DNA of 40,053 nucleotides from Gracilaria domingensis. Its lineage: Eukaryota > Rhodophyta > Florideophyceae > Gracilariales > Gracilariaceae. The stretch lies in the NCBI GenBank assembly GCA_022539475.1, contig VCMS01000404.1, positions 1 to 40,053 on the forward strand, written 5' to 3'. Under the pieces are notes generated by a model, which was not told where the DNA came from, ran no database searches, and worked only from the letters and a program-made list of their open reading frames with translations. Position numbers and translations under genes: made by a program. Below, piece by piece: positions 1-9,882 of this stretch; positions within the stretch are counted from its first letter, which is position 1; each line of letters begins with the position of its first letter.

Positions 1-427
1 GTGACTGGGGTTTAGGAGTGCGGCGGAGGTAGCGCGGACTGCGAAGGGATTCTGAGGGGACAGGAGGAGAGAAGGATGGGAGGGATTTGAAGCCGTTTTG
101 GGGCGAGGCGGGTATACGAGAAGGGGGAGAGTTGTGCACCTGACTTCTACAAAATGAACGCGTGATGGGCGAGAAATGGGTAAATAGCGGGGTGGTGTGG
201 ACTGGGAAGAAGTGATGGGATGATTGAGGTGGGATGAGTTGCGATTGGCATTGCAACATGGGAGAAAATGGAAACGCAAACTAGCACGAGTGCAGTTTTG
301 AGAGAGGGTCGCGGAAAAGAGTGAATGGGGTGGTGCGGCGAAGTAGAACCTCTACAAAAACTAGGGGACCCAAGCACTAAACTGCGCGAAATGGAATTTA
401 ATATTCCAAAATTTCTTAATTTTTTGA
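1..427. other. Region upstream of the antisense ORF; no gene seen
   Basis: The plus strand is purine-rich and has no convincing ORF. Just before the antisense ORF there is an AT-rich patch (about 391-425) containing the hairpin GGAAT-TTAAT-ATTCC. A T-run ending in GAG, then CCAG, looks like a possible splice acceptor. This stretch would hold the promoter or an upstream exon of the antisense ORF. I looked here for the start of a 3' LTR and found only a 7-bp match. Confidence 0.3.
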
Positions 428-550
428 GTGCCAGCCTCTGCTACCCCCTCGCGCGCCCCAAATAGCCCCAAAACTAGCTTAGTTTCCAAAGCGAACAGAC
501 TATATTTCACTTTGCAGAACACAGACGTATGGGATTGGTTCAACGCCGAG

Positions 551-2068
551 ATGACAGCTACGCTGGGTGGATGGCCTACCGCAGGCGCGTTACGCATCCG
601 GGATCCGCACCGGCACAGTTTCCTTTATGCCCAGGCTCCCTGGCTTGACGCCGAGGCCGTTCGGGATACCGAGCTCGTCGACTCGTACGCTGTCGACGGT
701 CAACTCCCTGGTGGGCTTCCTGCTGACGTGACCCGTTCATGGGACTGGATCGCCCGCGTTGCGGTCACACCAAGTTGCCTGTTTGTAGGTCGAAACGAGA
801 CGAGACATTCTGCTTGCAATGAGATGGCCCGCATCGGGTACGCGCGACACTTCCGAGCTCCGAACGAACATCCGGTGCCGTCACAGTACCAGTACGACGT
901 GGCACGTTACCGAACGTTCGGCGAGGTCGGCTACGGCGACCATCTAGCCAACGCGTTGGACGAAATCGACCGATATTCGGACACCGTTCAGCCGCAGCAG
1001 GAGTTGATCCTGTGGGCGCGGCCCATTCTTCGTGCCGAGTTCCGGTTTCGTCGCCGTCCTGGACGGTCTCAGTTTCATGAAGGCCTCCGATTCGAGAGGA
1101 AATGGCGTTCCCGCTTCGGGGTACTGGTGCCGTACCAGTGCACGGAGGTTGAGCGCATCGCGCGTCACTCCCATACTGCGCGATACCTGCCATTGCCGTC
1201 ATTCTGGCCTGCGGTCGAAGTCTCACGAGGGTGTCACGTAGAGCTACCGCCCTGTTTAACCTACGTAGGCTCATATTTCATGAATGATCCGCCTCGCGGC
1301 CTGTGGAGCATCCTTGCAACAGAATGCACCGTCCGCGTTGCGGCTTTCCTCCTCATCGAGGCATATGGTTCGTACCGGGTTTGGTTCATCCCGGAGCTCA
1401 TCCGGCAAGCCATCCGAGCGCTGGATCTCTCCGAAGTACTCGGCTCGGTCCGCAATGCGCGCGAAGCCACTGCGTTGGTGGACGTCATCGACCAGATTGA
1501 CTGGAACGAGGTGCCTGCTAGCAAGGTTTCCGACGGGGTTCGTCGGCAGTCGGATCATTCTCCGGGACGGAACGTCAATGCCGGCGACTTCGTATACTTT
1601 GACCCATGGATTTGGGAGATAATTGGTCCCGATGAGGCGGCTGGTCGCCGTCGAGAGGAGCGTCATATCGCGGAAGGGCACCCGCGTGGGTTCGTATACG
1701 TCGACGATGACGGTGATGACCCTGCAGAGGGAGGAAGTCCCATGGATGAGGGGAGCCCAGAGGGCGTGGGGGTTGTATCGGAGCCCGAAGCTACGGGAGA
1801 TGACGACGAAGTCGTGGTTGTTGACCCACCCGCTGTAGCAGCTCCCGCTCCGACCGGCCCGTGGGCTCAGGATGTAGCATCCGCCGGGGGCGGCAGTTCC
1901 TCTCTCACTCCGCGAGCGGCGGTCATTCGCAACTTCCTTCGAGGCGTGGGAGTGGCCGTTCCCGATACGGTGACCGACGAGTCGGAATTGCAAGCGATAG
2001 CGGCACAGCGCTTCTCCGGGGCTCCCGGTAGCGGGAACACCCCAGATGCTGGGCCGTCCGGCGTGTAA
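551..2068 (+). CDS. Antisense accessory ORF of chromovirus element 1, unknown function
   Basis: An uninterrupted reading frame of 505 codons from the first in-frame ATG at 551; the frame is open from 428, just after a TGA. It runs opposite to gag-pol and its stop faces the pol 3' end. I recognise no domain. There is no signal peptide or obvious membrane span. The first 370 residues are mixed-composition and rich in R, W and Y. Then comes an acidic, low-complexity segment (D/E/P/G, about nt 1690-1900) and a short conserved C-terminus around VAVPDTVTDE. Four blocks recur in the same order in the decayed copy at 38348-40053: YQYD...TFGEV, GLWS...IEAYGSYR, GDFVYFDPW...GPDEAAGRR, and the C-terminal block. 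That homology argues for a real protein carried by the retrotransposon family. It could instead be a captured host gene. An upstream exon joining near 428 is possible. Confidence 0.65.
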   Translation: MTATLGGWPTAGALRIRDPHRHSFLYAQAPWLDAEAVRDTELVDSYAVDGQLPGGLPADVTRSWDWIARVAVTPSCLFVGRNETRHSACNEMARIGYARHFRAPNEHPVPSQYQYDVARYRTFGEVGYGDHLANALDEIDRYSDTVQPQQELILWARPILRAEFRFRRRPGRSQFHEGLRFERKWRSRFGVLVPYQCTEVERIARHSHTARYLPLPSFWPAVEVSRGCHVELPPCLTYVGSYFMNDPPRGLWSILATECTVRVAAFLLIEAYGSYRVWFIPELIRQAIRALDLSEVLGSVRNAREATALVDVIDQIDWNEVPASKVSDGVRRQSDHSPGRNVNAGDFVYFDPWIWEIIGPDEAAGRRREERHIAEGHPRGFVYVDDDGDDPAEGGSPMDEGSPEGVGVVSEPEATGDDDEVVVVDPPAVAAPAPTGPWAQDVASAGGGSSSLTPRAAVIRNFLRGVGVAVPDTVTDESELQAIAAQRFSGAPGSGNTPDAGPSGV

Positions 2069-2196
2069 TTTTCCGGCTCGAGATCCCTGACGGGCTGTAG
2101 TAGTCCGTAATAGACCCTGATGATGAGGGGCAAACTCAATAGTTAGAGGTGAACTTCTCCAGCCTTGCTGGCTTGGCTCAAATTTTTTTTCCTGTT

Positions 2197-2210
2197 CTCC
2201 CCCTCCTCAG
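2197..2210 (-). promoter_or_regulatory. Polypurine tract copy C (element 1)
   Basis: On the minus strand this reads CTGAGGAGGGGGAG, the same 14 nt as at 3921-3908 and 7128-7115. Runs of this kind resist RNase H and prime plus-strand DNA synthesis in LTR retrotransposons. No sequence resembling the LTR start (TGTAGAGCAA) follows it, so it may be an additional internal tract and not the one bordering the 3' LTR. Confidence 0.5.
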
Positions 2211-2266
2211 GGGGCAATGTCTCGTTCGAGGCTGTTGCGAGTGGCCCATAAGAGAGGGCTAACTTT

Positions 2267-2545
2267 CCGCAGAAGCGGCTGTAGCGATAAAACTTCGTAG
2301 TCTTCCTTCCAGTGTCCTGGCTTCTTCTTCTTCTTCTTAGGCTTCTTTCCTCTTCATCTTCTTCTTCCACTGTAAGTGGCTTCCGCGTTTCGCGGCTTGT
2401 CTGTTCAGACAGAGACTGTCCGCATAGAGCGGCATGTTGCTGCTTTTCAGTAGCGTCCGCCTAGGGCGGCTTGTTAGTATGAACATCGTTGCATCCGCGT
2501 GAAGCGGCACGTTTTGCATGATGCAATTCCATCCGCGTGAAGCGG
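2267..2545. repeat. Array of CCGC-loop-GCGG hairpins, period 37-38 nt
   Basis: Five short inverted repeats of the form CCGC-N3-5-GCGG start at 2383, 2420, 2457, 2495 and 2533, spaced 37, 37, 38 and 38 nt. A sixth lies at 2267. The sequence after each is also similar (GCGGC, then A or T, then TG or a near match), so this is a degenerate tandem repeat and not only chance palindromes. Several spacers hold a second hairpin, for example TTGCAT-G-ATGCAA and CTGT-TCAG-ACAG. The array starts 43 nt past the pol stop in element orientation, so it would lie in the 3' part of the RNA. Element 2 has one such hairpin 33 nt past its chromodomain stop. Confidence 0.7.
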
Positions 2546-3907
2546 CATATTCCGTCCGAGACAGCATACCTCACAAGTTGTGGGTGGTCACCCCACTTGG
2601 GCTTTGTCCAGCGTAGCCGGTATCGGTGTCCGTGTGCGACGGTGGTACTGTAGGACCTTAGAGCGAGGGAGATGCTCGATAGGCTCATGTGTATCCTTCG
2701 AAGAAGGACAGCCGTACCAACGGACTAGATACAATAGCTCTCCATCAGAGGCATAGCCGTGACTAATCAGACGGTCCATAACGTACTCCCTGTCAAGGAC
2801 ACGCCGCTCGGTGTGCGGTTCGGTTATTGTGCCCTCTTCTGGGGTGTCGTTGATTGCTTTCCCGTCATGGGCGTCGCTGCCAAACGGCTTCCGTCCTGAC
2901 GGCAGTGCATTCTGCACGCCAGGTGGTCCTGGTGAGGATTGTGTGTTCCTGACATTCAGGCTTCCAGATTTCTGGCTTTGCTCCCCGTGTTGTCGGGCTG
3001 TGACCTTATTTTGGTCTTTTCGAACAGCGAGCTTCCGGCGTTCCGGCGGGATCTCCCGTCGTGAGGGTGAACGTTCCGCATTGCGGTGCGCCAGCGAGGG
3101 GTGCTGCTGTGCGCGCCGTGGCGGCGCTTCGCCACTCAACTGCGTATGCGCCGTTGCACGGCTGTGCGATGCCGATTCAAATTCGGGATTTCCGTTTTCG
3201 GCGGCCGCGAGCCTTCCGGCAGGCACGTGCCCGGCTCTTGTGCTATTGTCCTCCACTGGAGGCGGATCGCCGGCGAAGCCAGACACTTAACGCAATGTGC
3301 GCGCGTGTGCAGCGTTGTGCTGCTTTCCACTTACTGTAGCGTATCGGCTCGCCATATCGGCGGTTTCCTCCGTGTTTTCAACGGCTTCATCACTCGATGC
3401 TTCACTGAGATCTCCCGAGATCGGGTCTGCCGTAACAGCACGGTCTCTTTCGACTAACTTTCCTTCCGTACTTTCGGCTTTTCTTGATGCATTTGCGTTC
3501 CCGCTCGCGGGCTCCGACTGCGTCGCGGGTATATTCTCCGCATTCGACGCCGCTGCTGCGGTGTTTACCGCATTCTTTTCCGGCGTACCGGTCTCACGCT
3601 GCACATCTGGGGCAGGCTCCTGTCCTTCCGTCTGTGACGGCAGTACAGTACCATCCGCAGGCAAGGCGGCGACTTCTGCAGCAGCTACACTCTGGTACTC
3701 TTCCGGGATTCCGGCTTTGTGCTTCACCGAAGTGGTGCGTTCCTCCTCAGGCTTCCGCGATAACAGCGGGTTTTTCGCGTCTTTCCGATTGTTCGGCTGT
3801 GCGTCGGGCGTCCTCGCACGTTTACCACGACTCGCGTGCGACATTGAGGCCTGCAACGGCAATTCCGTCGATGACGGCGACAATGACAACGAACGATTTG
3901 CCTCCTC

Positions 3908-3921
3908 CTCCCCCTCCTCAG
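3908..3921 (-). promoter_or_regulatory. Polypurine tract copy B (element 1, post-integrase linker)
   Basis: Reads CTGAGGAGGGGGAG on the minus strand, inside the linker after the integrase, where it encodes TEEGE. Element 2 has the near-identical CTAAGGAGGGGGAG at the equivalent place (36672-36685). Possible internal (central) plus-strand primer site. Confidence 0.45.
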
Positions 3922-6900
3922 TTGGAGCGTCGGGGGCGGTGGTAAGTATCCCCGGAGGGGCCAGTATCCGCGTGCGTACGTGAGCGGCAGCAGAGACTGA
4001 CTGGTTAAATTCCGGCTTAGCCGGCAGATCAGCAAGTACGCGGTTGGGATGCGGCAATACGGACAATGAAGTGCGCGCTTCTGCTTCAGCGGCTGGTTCC
4101 GCAGTAGGCGTAGCGGTGTCCGGCGTTTCCTGTTGCGTTTCTTGAGAAGCAAGCGTTGGTGCAGGCGTTACGCGATCCCGCTGAAAACGCTCGTGCTCTC
4201 CCTTGATGTCAAGGACAACCGTAGTGTCGGTAACTGAAATGACCCGGTAGGGACCATCCGCGATAGGAGAAAGCTTGTGGCGCTTCTCCTTTTCGGGATT
4301 GTAGTATTCCTTCCGTATGAAGGCATAGCTACCTTCCCTAATCTGAGGGGCATGCTTGCGCACTCTTGCGTCGAAATTCCGCTTGTAGGCGGCTTGTGCC
4401 TTAGCGATTTTCTGCCTAACCGTAGGAATAATCTTCGTGAGCCAGCCCTTCCACGCGTCCCTATGGAGGCGGGGCGAGGGGAATTTTTCCAGTACTGGCT
4501 ATGGCTCGATGACCACCGACGGTGGAACGCGTGATAGCACAAGCTCGAACGGCGAGATCTGAGTAGTACGATGAACCTGCGTATTGTAGGCGTACGTCAC
4601 CGCATCGGTGTATTGATCCCATTCCGACGGATGCTCGGCAACGAACGTCCGTAATGCACTGAGCATTGTGCGGTTAAAGCGTTCGACCTGCCCATTACTC
4701 TGGGGATGATATGTTGTCGTGAACCAGTTTTGGATCCGCAAGATGCGGCAGACGTCTTGAAAGAACTTAGCTGCAAACTGCGGTCCATTATCCGATAACA
4801 AATCAATCGGCGGTCCGTAGACAAGAACCCAGTGTGTAACGAAAGCTTGGGCGACCGCACTGGCGGTAACCTTCTTCAAAGGCACAGTCCGTACCAGCTT
4901 CGAAAAGCGGTCGGTGATCACAAGTAGGAACTGGTATCCCTGGCCAGTGCGAATAAACTCGCCCAGCAAGTCGATAGCCACGAACTCGAGTGGAGCCCTA
5001 GCAGGGAAGAGTACCAACTTCTTGGAATACTTCCGCAGTTTGACGCGGTTCTTTGCACAATCTGAACATCCACGAACCGTGGCATACGCATCAAAAGCCA
5101 TCGCTGGCCAGTAGAAGTCCTTCCTCAAGGTGTAGTACAACTTCCTGCCACCAGGGTGGGCTGAGAGCTTCGCATAGTGCGACAGGTGCAGCACCCGTGA
5201 CTGAAGCGAGTGCGGAACCACAATCTGTGGCCTGTTCCCGACAGTTCGGATGAGGAATCCTTGGTCGTTCTCGACGAAGGGCAGCCGTGCTCCGCCGTTC
5301 AAACGGCTACGAATCTCCGTACAAAAACGCTCCGTGTGTTGTTCCCGGATGCGTTCTTCCGGCTTGATCGGTACGAAAGAACCCAATTCTGGGCGCGTGT
5401 CTGACACTGCTAAAACAGCATCGTAGATGTCCCATTCTTCCGATTCTTCATCGGCGTCGCTCGAGCCGTCTTCCGCAAGGAAGCACGGTATCTCCAGGTC
5501 ATCGACTGTCGCAGCTTCAGCCGCGGTTTCCAAGCGGGACAGTGCATCAGCCTGAGTGTTCAGGAGTCCTTTCTTGTAGCGGATTTCAAAGTCGAATTCC
5601 GACAAGCGAAGTCTCCACCGCATCAAGCGGCCAGATGGTTCTGCTATAGAGAGTAGCCAGCGTAAGGCCGAATGATCGGTAATAACAATGAAGCGGGTCC
5701 CCATAAGATAGGGCCGCAGTGTCTGTAATGCCCAGACAACTGCCAAGCACTCCTTCTCGGATACCGAGTAATTCCTCTCGTGAACGTTGAGGCTTCTTGA
5801 CCAATACCCAATTGGCAATCGCTCGCCATCATTGGTGGTCTGGAATAGGGCACAGACGACTTGGTAGTCGCTCGCATCCGTATCTACTGCATACGGCAAA
5901 CCAGCCCTAGGTAGGGATAAAACAGGTGGCGATGTCACCGCGTCCATGAGCGACGAGAAAGCCGCGGCCTTGCGGTCGTCGAGTTCTTCCAGGTTGACTG
6001 GCTGTCCTTTGCGAAGAAGCTCGTTCAGAGGTGCAGCGATATCCGCAAAGTTCGGAATGAAGCGGCGATACACATTGCGCAAGTCGAGAAAAGATCGGAG
6101 TTCATTCTGCGTCCGCGGATGCTTAACCTCTTTGAGGGATTTAACGCGAGCTTCATCTATCGACAGCCGTCCAGAACGGATGACGTGGCCGAGATACCTG
6201 ACGGTTTCGGTAAAGAACTCGCACTTCTTCAGCTTGAGTGTAATGCCTGCATCTCGTGGGACTCGCATCACATCCCGTACGTGGGTCAAGTGCTCGTCCA
6301 GGTTGCTGGAGTAGACAATGATGTCGTCCAGGTAAACCAGGCAAGTCTTCCACTGGAAGCGGGCGAGCAAAATGTCCACAGCACGTTGAAATGTGGCTGG
6401 CGCGTTCGTTAACCCAAAGGGTATCCGATTGAATCGGTATAATCCTTCATGACAGACGAAGGCTGTCTTGTCACGATCTTCAGCCCTCACGGGAACTTGC
6501 CAATAGCCCCAATTCGCGTCTAGGGTCGTAACAACTTTCGCGTCGCCCAGTGAATCGATGCATTCATCCATTCGTGGGATAAGATACACATCCTTGACTG
6601 TAGCCGCGTTTAGCTTGCGGTAATCGATGCAAAAACGCCAAGACCCGTCAGCTTTGGGCGCGAGCAATACCGGCGATGCCCAAGGTGACTGAGCCGGCTC
6701 GATAACTCCAGCGCGGAGCATTTTCTCAACTTGAGCTTTCTCCTCCTGCAGAGCTGTCGGTCCTGCCCTGTAAGGGTGCTGTGAAATGGGCCGAGTATTC
6801 GGTAGCAAATCAATCCGATGTTCGGTAATACCAATCTTACCCAGTGTGCCATCTCACATGGGCGTGAACTTTTCGAGCATGTGTCGCAATTTATCGCGGT

Positions 6901-7114
6901 GAGTCTCTGGGACATGTTCAAGATCCAGAGACTCCAGTTCCTGTACTGCCTTATCCTTCGTGTCAGCAGCACTCAGGTCCGTATCATTACTGTCCGACGA
7001 GGTCGGCATTGCCTCCTTCGACGGGCTGCGGTTACTCGCATCCGACGAAGTCGGCGTAGTATCTTCCGACGAATTGGTCAGACCAGGATTCGGTTCGGCA
7101 TTGTTCCGTTCCGC

Positions 7115-7128
7115 CTCCCCCTCCTCAG
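7115..7128 (-). promoter_or_regulatory. Polypurine tract copy A (element 1, protease-RT linker)
   Basis: Reads CTGAGGAGGGGGAG on the minus strand, between protease and reverse transcriptase, just after the conserved EVLGI. Element 2 has CTAAGGAGGGGGAG at the matching position (33541-33554). Candidate central polypurine tract. Confidence 0.45.
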
Positions 7129-8065
7129 TTTCGAGGATACCGAGAACTTCGGCCATAGAAACCTGAGTAGGCACTATAGCCGCAGGGTGCGGGAGCAATG
7201 ATCCAATAACTTGGCTCCTAATCAACCGTTGAGAAAAACGGCTGAAGTTCGCAACCAGCACCTGAAAGGGCTTCTCGGGTTCGACGAAAACAATCCCATT
7301 AGACAGGGCGAGTTGATGCTTCTCCTGCAACGCAGGCAACGGTTGCACCGTTTGTAAGCTACACTGTGGATAGGTTACAGTAACCCAAACCTGCGATTCG
7401 AGCGGGATGCAAATAGATCGAGCAACACGGATCTTTGTAGACTTCCGTTCATCAGCGGCAGGCTCCTGCGCAGCAGGCAAGGGCACTTGCCTCTTCAAAG
7501 CCCGTCGAAGGGGACGCCGAACGATCGGTACAATGGTCCCATCCTCCATTTCGATGGTTCTTTGCCGCGGTCGAATTGATTCGACGAAGCGGTCACAGAA
7601 GTCACATCCGAGTATAACCGGCGCAGCGAGCTGCTTGCGAACCAAGAAATCGAGCTTCACCACGTAGTGGCCAAGCCTGAAAAGCAGGTCTATCACTCCC
7701 ACTGTAGAGAGTAGCCAATTATTCGCATCCACGATGTCAATATGCGGCGCCGCACGAACGCGACACCGCAAGTGCGGCGGAATCATAGACTCCAGCAAAA
7801 AGTTTGGCCCAGCTCCCGTATCGAGCACGGACAACTGCCGAACCATATACTGGTCGAAAACACCTAGGTCGGCGTAAACTTTGTAGTTTCGTTTCGCCAT
7901 GACCAGGACTCTATCCGGGGACCGGCTGTTCTTAGACCGTATCCACGGGCGACGCAAGACACCAAGGTGCTCAGAGTCCACGTCTGTAGTGGCCATCTTT
8001 CTCGAAAGGATTGTGACCGGGGAGCGAGGCTTCTCAGCCTCAGGCGCGCTAGACACCATCGCTGG

Positions 8066-8109
8066 GGGCGCCTCTCCATTGCTGGAGGCTCCCATGCTCA
8101 GTTTTTCTG
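8066..8109 (-). promoter_or_regulatory. Candidate -1 ribosomal frameshift signal, element 1 gag-pol
   Basis: Gag ends CAG AAA AAC TGA (8109-8098), and pol is open in the -1 frame across this point. Seven nucleotides after AAC, a strong stem-loop begins (8093-8066): three G-C pairs, then GCC and TCCA, a GCAA (GNRA-type) loop, and TGGA...GGC...CCC with small bulges. Spacing and geometry fit a -1 frameshift site. The slip is not a textbook X_XXY_YYZ heptamer, because the first base is G (G_AAA_AAC). Element 2 has the same A-run and stop, followed by a hairpin of different sequence. Confidence 0.65.
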
Positions 8110-9882
8110 AGCTTCGCCGCCAATCTGCCGAAGTTTCGATTCCGCAGGGGCGGCTACAGTTCCTCCATTCCATGGCACCGTTTCCTGGCTTCCAGGCTGA
8201 GTCTCCGCCCTCGCACGAAGGTACGATTTGTCGGGGACGCGTTCCCGTTCGGCAGGCGTTAACGACTGGTACTGAGGCACGATCTTCGCCATATCCCGTA
8301 TGGGCATTAAGCAATTCGGAGCGATGTGCCCTGGCCTGTAACAGGTATGACAAATAAGGTGACGAAGAAGATCCGCGTTGGGCGGCCGGCGCTCCTGTCG
8401 AAGAGGATACGGGTCCCTCCATCCAGGGCGTTGGCTTCGATATCCGCCAGAGCGCGGCACGAGCAATGTCGGGACTTGACGTCCGGCGTACAGAGCGGGG
8501 TCCACGTCGACTGTAGACTGCTCCGTCGTCTACGCCAATTCCGAACTCGGCATTGAGCCATCGTCCTGTAACAGGTGTAGGTTATCATAAACTCCTTGAA
8601 CAGAACCTCACGAGTGAGGCAGTGAAGAGTCCCGGCCTTCTACATGAAGGAGTCGGCGTGTGCGCGTCTTGACACCAGCGCGTGCTCGAGCTGCATCTCC
8701 CTCAGCTTGGGCAAATTGAACGAGTTCCAGATACGTAATCCGGCGTTTGTTCTCCCGATAACGGGCAACCAGCGTCCTGATCGAACGATCTAGGCCATCG
8801 ACGAACATCGTGCACAGCTCAGCTGCGGAGAACACGTTGCCACATCTGTTGAAAGCCTTATTGAGGCGGGTCGAATAAACGGTTTCCGACTCTTCGGCTC
8901 CTTGCTTCGTGTCTCGCAGCGCGAGTATAGCACCTTGTATTGCATTGCCTGTCGCGTAAGAGCGCAGGAGATATTGTACCGCTTCCGGCCAGCACGTAGC
9001 TCCTTCCTCGGAGGCTCGAGTCGACCAACGAACCGAATTGTACTGGTCTTCGGCTACGCCCGTCAAGAAGTACGGCAACGCAATGTAGGCCTGTGCCTCG
9101 CCCATCCGAAGTACATCGGCTTCCGCCACGAAGCGGCCAAGAAAATCCAAGACAAGAATCGGATCTTCCCCAGAGAACTTGTGGGGCTTCAGCGTGAGAT
9201 CCATTTGTCGGAGATGGTTTCGCACCTTGCCAGTCTCACGTGGGGTTCTCTGTGGCGTAGTGTCATCAAGCCAATAATATCGGTACGATAGCAGCTTCCG
9301 ATACAGTAAGTTTGTCGGCTTCAATTCCTTCAATCCAAGGTGTCTCCGTCCTTTCGTACGGCCACGTGCAACACCAGAGGAGGCTTCAGTAGCCCGCGAA
9401 CGGGATGCACGATAGCGAGAGCGCTCTTCCGCGCTGTCGGAAGAGTCGGTACACGATCCCTGTTGAGGGCCTTCCTCATCAGAAGAGGATGAAGAAGACG
9501 AGTCAGACTCAACTTTGACCTTCTTCTTTGCCGGACGATCCCGGGAACGGCGCGAGTGCTGAGAACCCTCAGAAACCGGGGCTCCCGGCGCGACAGCATC
9601 AGATACGATGATTTGCTCGACCGTCTCCAGACGAGTAGCCAGGTGGTCCAGGCGCGCGGTAGCCTGCTCGTGCATGGCAGCCGACACCTGACGGTGTACC
9701 ATAATCTGGTTTACATCAGACCGTAAAAGCCGGACGTCGCTCGAAACATCCCGGATACCGGCTTCATCGAGCCGTTGCCGGAGTTTCGTAATATCCCGGA
9801 TGAGGCTTACTTGGGAGTTCTGCAGGATGCGAACTTGAGCCTCTAATTCGCGGAGGGTGTACTCGTCGGACCGCGACGACAT
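8098..9882 (-). pseudogene. gag: gag of element 1, two in-frame stops
   Basis: Retrotransposon structural protein. The first in-frame ATG is at 9882; the frame is open further upstream to about 10086 without ATG. From the N-terminus: a coiled-coil-like segment (RELEAQVRILQNS...), a serine/acidic stretch (about 9530-9430), the capsid-like domain from KGRRHLGLKELKPTNLLYRK to about 8650, and a CCHC zinc knuckle CHTCYRPGHIAPNC (C-x2-C-x4-H-x4-C) near 8350. TGA at 8610-8608 and TAG at 8532-8530 interrupt the frame between capsid and zinc knuckle. The rest stays in frame to the TGA at 8100-8098. The intact homologue is at 30499-32568. Confidence 0.85.

Larger units (their letters stand above)
2069..2587 (-). 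other. 3' untranslated stretch of element 1 between pol and the antisense ORF
   Basis: This lies between the chromodomain stop and the end of the opposing ORF. In element orientation it contains the hairpin array (2545-2267), a GA-rich run (about 2375-2310), and a copy of the polypurine tract (2210-2197) followed by an A-run. It has no coding potential I trust. A frame of 75 codons across the GA run is compositional. Confidence 0.5.
2588..8107 (-). pseudogene. pol: pol of element 1: protease-RT-RNase H-integrase-chromodomain, three in-frame stops
   Basis: One reading frame, in the -1 register relative to gag. Domains in order: aspartic protease with active-site DTGA (D at 7822-7820) and ILGCDF; reverse transcriptase with FCIDYRKLN and YLDD (about 6334-6323); RNase H starting at DTDAS (about 5884); integrase with an HHCC zinc module, then catalytic D (AIDLLG), D (LSDNGPQF) and E (GQVERFNR, about 4690); a GPY-like region (IADGPYRVISV); a low-complexity linker of about 500 codons; and a C-terminal chromodomain (EYVMDRL...LYLVRWYG...EHLPRSKV, about 2760-2620). 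In-frame stops lie at 6856-6854 (TGA where element 2 has TGG, Trp), 4501-4499 (TAG, where element 2 has Gln) and 3289-3287 (TAA). All the catalytic residues I can check are present. Expression would need a -1 frameshift at the end of gag. Confidence 0.9.

Noticed and set aside
1..427. 3' LTR of element 1
   Set aside because: Only TGTAGAG (7 bases, minus strand near 356) matches the LTR start. The following sequence does not resemble the 10271-11124 LTR and no polypurine tract precedes it.
1271..1993. 240-codon minus-strand frame inside the antisense ORF
   Set aside because: Shadow of the plus-strand ORF; the conserved blocks are in the plus frame only.
2143..2370. 75-codon minus-strand ORF rich in Glu and Arg
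   Set aside because: It spans the GA-rich tract and polypurine tract of the 3' untranslated region. Composition alone keeps it open.
2267..2545. CRISPR-like array (regular 37-38 nt period)
   Set aside because: Only the short hairpin is repeated, there is no long identical repeat, and the context is a eukaryotic retrotransposon.
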